Source of the DNA: Tetragonia tetragonoides
Lineage: Eukaryota > Streptophyta > Magnoliopsida > Caryophyllales > Aizoaceae
NCBI GenBank assembly: GCA_038025085.1
Contig: CM076151.1
Span: forward strand, 5,631,001-5,695,000
Direction of reading: 5' to 3'
DNA: 64,000 nt
Part shown: piece after piece, positions 60,501-64,000 of the stretch
How positions within the stretch are numbered: position 1 is the first letter of the stretch
Layout of the letters: each line of letters begins with the position of its first letter
The notes under the pieces: generated by a model
What the model was told of the DNA's origin: nothing
The model's database searches: none
The model's input: only the letters and a program-made list of their open reading frames with translations
Program-made: the position numbers and the translations under genes

Positions 60501-62727
60501 ACGGCACTCTTACATTCTATACATCTCAGTTCTGAACTTCTGATAAAAATGTAATATTGATGAAACCATAAAAGCTTGTGCTTTTGAACATAACTAACTC
60601 TTTTGCAAGTCTTGTTTGATTTGAGCCTTTGAGGTGATAAATCATGGGAATGAGGAGGGGTATCTGGTGTTATAGATTAGAGTGTCTTACGAGATATGAA
60701 CTGATGCTGTCTAAAATCCCAAGTTTGGTAATTGAATGAGGAACGATGCTGTTTTTCTTAACTAAGTTTCATTACTGCTTATTCCTGCTTACGTTCATAG
60801 CAATAAAGATTTTAGGATTAGAGTCATTTCATCGTCCTCTAGAGTAAGGGTTCCTCATTCTCTAGTCATTTTACCTTCAAATATTGGTGTGGTAGTAAAA
60901 TGCCTTTGACAACGCGGCCAATGATAAGGATATAAAAATACAATGCAAGATGTAATATATATATTATAGAATATTTTTCTGTGAACAAACTTGAATTTAT
61001 TGTGAAGTTGCCGATGGTCGTCGCACTTCGGATCTCGGGTCAAACGGAAACAGCCTCTCTGTGAGACTCACAGGGGTAAGGCTGCGTACAACCGACCCCC
61101 CCTTACCCTGCCTAGGCGGGAGCCTCTTTGGAGGCACTGGGGTAATGTTGTTGTAAACTTGAATTTATTAAATAGGCTTCTTTCTTGCTGGAGTAGCCCC
61201 GACCTTGTTGTGAAGGAAGTAGAAGTTAGTTGCTGTCATCTACTCAGGAACAAACTTTATGGGTATTTTGCATTCAACATCCTGACCTTCTGTAAAACTC
61301 AGTAAAATTTGGTGGTGAAACTGTTATGTCACTCAAACTGAAAATCTGCCATTGGCCTTGGCTGTTGTGAGTTGTGAGAGTTACTGAAACTATGGTATGA
61401 TGACAATGGTCATCTATCTATGACGAGATAGCATTTGACCTTTTATTGAGCATCTATAACTTTGTTCTTATTTATTTATTTTGGTATGAACAGGGAGAGA
61501 TGGGAGATGGACAAGATATCCTTGTAAGAGTTCATTCAGAGTGCCTTACAGGAGACATATTTGGTTCTGCTAGATGTGACTGTGGGAACCAGCTTGCTCT
61601 TGCAATGAAGCAGATAGAGGCTGCTGGGAGGGGAGTCTTGGTTTATCTTCGTGGACATGAAGGGAGGGGAATTGGTTTGGGCCATAAGCTTCGTGCATAT
61701 AATTTACAGGATGATGGTCGTGATACTGTTGAAGCCAATGAAGAGTTGGGGTTGCCTATTGACTCGAGGGAGTATGGAATTGGTGCACAGGTACTCATCC
61801 CTTCTTCTCCCCCTCCCCCCCAGTCCAAAATAAATTAGAAATTAAAAAAATTTCCATAGGTACCTTACTACCTTGAGACTTGAGTTTTGTTTAATCACAT
61901 ACCATTTTGCTAGATTCGTAATGTGGAGTTACTTTACTGTCATAGTATGCTGCTATGACTCTCCAAGCAGCGTCGGCAATGGCAGCTGTGTGAGTGATAA
62001 AAGCTGCTCAGTTAATTTAAGCATAATACTTAATTAATATGGTGGCATTTTATGGAACTAGCTAGCTTAGTAGATAGGTTTGTCCGGCTAGGTGCCACCT
62101 TCGGGAGGAGGGGCTCTGTATGTCTTTCTCCTTACCTTCCTAACAAAAAATAGATAGATTTTGCCTAAGCCTTGCGTTCTAGAACAAAACACAGAGAATT
62201 GTCCCTGTTTGCTTGCTTACTTGGACTATTTAGTAGTTACAAGCCTCTTTAGAAATTTCGCATGTTTAAGAACCAAGATCATGTAGTCCACCTCTCGCAA
62301 ACATTGTGGAGCCCACTCCCAACTAACAACAGTGGAACTACATGGTCCACCTGATCATTTTCAAGCCTCGGACTTTTTCCTCTCTTGGAGTTGTTCATGC
62401 CCCCATCCGTTTGTAAATTATTATCAATCTTATATCATTAAACTATCTTGGTGGTGAATGCAGATACTGAGGGATCTTGGTGTCCGAACGATGAAGCTGA
62501 TGACAAACAACCCAGCAAAATATATTGGGCTGAAGGGTTACGGTCTTGCTGTATCAGGGAGAGTACCACTTATAACTCCAATAACCAAGGAGAACAAGAG
62601 ATATCTGGAAACGAAACGTGCAAAGATGGGCCATGTGTATGGCCTAGACCTAATTAGCAAGCCAAGCAGTGTGAACAGTGATAATGGTAAGCCTCAAACG
62701 AACAATGCACCTGATATTGCAAGCTAA
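57511..62727 (+). CDS. RIBA1: Bifunctional riboflavin biosynthesis protein RIBA, chloroplastic
   Basis: It combines 3,4-dihydroxy-2-butanone-4-phosphate synthase and GTP cyclohydrolase II, the two entry enzymes of riboflavin synthesis, in the plastid. Seven exons: 57511-57560, 58387-58783, 58943-59164, 59692-60014, 60308-60437, 61494-61790, 62464-62727, all in matching phase, about 560 residues. Residues 1-120 form a transit and linker region. The synthase domain shows [10 protein letters not shown] (metal and substrate site), RAGHTEAS and [11 protein letters not shown]. The cyclohydrolase domain shows the zinc cysteines in [17 protein letters not shown] and the GHEGRGIG motif, then [12 protein letters not shown] and NNPAKYIGL. 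Arabidopsis RIBA2 and RIBA3 have each lost key residues of one domain, while both sets look complete here, so RIBA1 is the best match. The tail after YGLDLI is poorly conserved. Confidence 0.95.
59403..59520 (+). mobile_element. Decayed Au-like SINE fragment in RIBA intron 3
   Basis: TATCGGAAACAACCTCTC, GCTGCGTACAAATG and CTTCCCCAGACCTCG follow each other in the order and spacing of the plant Au SINE family. No target duplication identified. Confidence 0.55.
61002..61154 (+). mobile_element. Au-like SINE in RIBA intron 5
   Basis: Contains ACGGAAACAGCCTCTCTGTG, GGGGTAAGGCTGCGTACAAC and a 3' end TGTTGTTGT as in plant Au SINEs. An exact 15-bp repeat AAACTTGAATTTATT flanks it (60987-61001 and 61155-61169), as made by LINE-mediated insertion. 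At 153 bp it is 5'-truncated. Confidence 0.88.
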
Positions 62728-63195
62728 CCCATATGTTTGACACCATCCTCTTGAACGGCCGATCCAGTGATGTCCCGTCAAGTTATGGAGTAACCTTGCT
62801 ACAGTTGCCAGAAATTTTGATTACTAGAGATCACCATTTTTTATAGATCTTGTACGAATTGAGAGCGCATTATTACGTAATTCATTCATTATATGGAAGA
62901 TTGTATAAATTGGCTGCACGCAAGTCTCAGAACTGTAACCTGCTCACCTCTGATTCTGATTCAATGAAATAGCAAGTTCTTGTTTCCAGTGAGTTTGTCT
63001 TTAACTGTATTACTTGTTGAAAAGTCTTTTGTGCTTTTATGAGTTCACAACAATTTCACTTATATAAATCCAATTGTTAAGAGACATTTAGCTCTCCGGA
63101 GACCCTTTCATATAATTCTTAGTGGCTGTTTCATTCAACTCGGAAAATTGTATTGGCCATGAAATAGAACTTTCAGGGAAATAGTCAAAATTGTT
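62728..63195. other. RIBA 3' UTR and downstream spacer
   Basis: TTCAATGAAATAGC at about 62960 may include the polyadenylation signal. No other gene. Confidence 0.5.
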
Positions 63196-63208
63196 TGGCT
63201 GACTTCCG

Positions 63209-63280
63209 ACAAGAAAGTCTCACTTCCGACAAGAAAGTCTCACTTCCAACTTCCAACTTCCAACTTCCAACTTCCAACAC
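63209..63280 (+). repeat. Short tandem repeats: 20-mer twice, then a heptamer
   Basis: ACTTCCGACAAGAAAGTCTC occurs twice in tandem and is followed by five copies of the heptamer CTTCCAA. Confidence 0.9.
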
Positions 63281-63544
63281 CTTTGTCAACCAAACAACTT
63301 TGCATTTCTATACTTGACACGAAAACAAGGTTAGTCAGATGGCGAAGTCATTTCTGAATTCCTGTGGGCATTTGAGTCAGGCTAGAGCAACCAGTGATAT
63401 CCAAGTGCGTAAGATTGACTTATTTGCCAAAGTCACTACTGCAAGTTGGTTAACAATTGGAACTTCAAATATACCAGTTTGCTTACTGTACTTGAACATC
63501 TAAACCGTGGAGTGGAAGTCATCTAAGTCAAGACTCGAGACCTT

Positions 63545-63998
63545 TTTTTTTTTTAAAGGAAACATAAAATATCATTGATAAACAAACGATATCAAATTCA
63601 ACAAGTGAAGACAAATCTAAACCAATATCAGAATAAATTCTTTTAACAAAGCTAACTTGCCGAAGAGATTTGACGTTGTAAAACGACTTCCTTTTTATCG
63701 CTGTTATCCATAGTTCAGCTTTTTCACGGAAGACCCTGCCATAGTCTTGTTGGTGAATGTTCACATCTGATGTTGTAGATTGCTTGTTGAGGAATAAGAT
63801 CCGTGGTAGTGCCATGTGACTGAAGAAACAATGCACTAAAAAACCTAAAACTACCAGTACTCTCACAAAAGAAGAGACGGTCACACCCAATAAGTGGGAC
63901 AAACTAACTCTCACTAAAAGAGAGACTGCACTTATTTGAAAACCTACTACTAAAAAACTGAGAAAAACTAGACAAATTAAAAGATTGGGGCTTACCAT
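63545..63998 (-). mobile_element. Possible LINE 3' fragment running off the window
   Basis: On the minus strand the sequence ends ATCAATGATATTTTATGTTTCC, TTT and a run of A, a typical plant LINE 3' end with poly(A). The frame over it (156 codons) is hydrophobic at the start with no domain I recognise. The upstream part is outside the window, so no target duplication can be tested. Confidence 0.35.
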
Positions 63999-64000
63999 CA

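Overview
The window is nuclear DNA from a flowering plant, most likely a eudicot. Genes have many AT-rich introns with GT..AG borders, chloroplast-targeted enzymes carry N-terminal transit regions, and the spaces between genes are full of LTR, MULE, hAT, Harbinger, Stowaway and SINE insertions typical of plants. I cannot name the species from sequence alone.

Layout. 1-5.8 kb: a nearly intact Ty1/copia retrotransposon on the minus strand with 99% identical LTRs and one frameshift. 6.2-9.8 kb: an ABCG half-transporter gene with an early stop and a frameshift at Walker B, so probably a pseudogene. 10.4-13.4 kb: a cluster of small DNA transposons (foldback MULE, TIR-bounded minisatellite, hAT MITE, two Stowaway MITEs). 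13.6-16.0 kb: a two-exon cytochrome P450 of the CYP71 clan. 16.6-17.9 kb: a GC-rich TIR element. 18.8-26.1 kb: ABC4/MenA in eleven exons. 27.6-28.7 kb and 36.4-37.0 kb: two related type I MADS-box genes on the minus strand. 31.6-35.2 kb and 42.1-46.2 kb: three arrays of one ~310-bp tandem repeat, the third inverted relative to the first two; MCM9 (38.3-41.0 kb) and the second MADS gene lie between them. 46.7-51.1 kb: a plastid dicarboxylate translocator (DiT2 type) on the minus strand, with a lone paralogous first exon just upstream at 52.8-53.6 kb. 57.5-62.7 kb: RIBA, the bifunctional riboflavin enzyme, in seven exons. The window ends in a probable LINE fragment.

The functional genes are ordinary single plant loci and do not form a cluster. 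Three act in the chloroplast: ABC4 (phylloquinone synthesis), DiT2 (glutamate/malate exchange in photorespiratory nitrogen recycling) and RIBA (first steps of riboflavin synthesis). MCM9 is a nuclear helicase, and the MADS genes are AGL62-like regulators of a class often active in the female gametophyte and endosperm.

The most interesting points are the inverted ~310-bp repeat arrays around MCM9, the tandem DiT first exons that end in the same splice phase and could act as alternative first exons, and several palindromic or minisatellite-bearing DNA transposons with clear target-site duplications.
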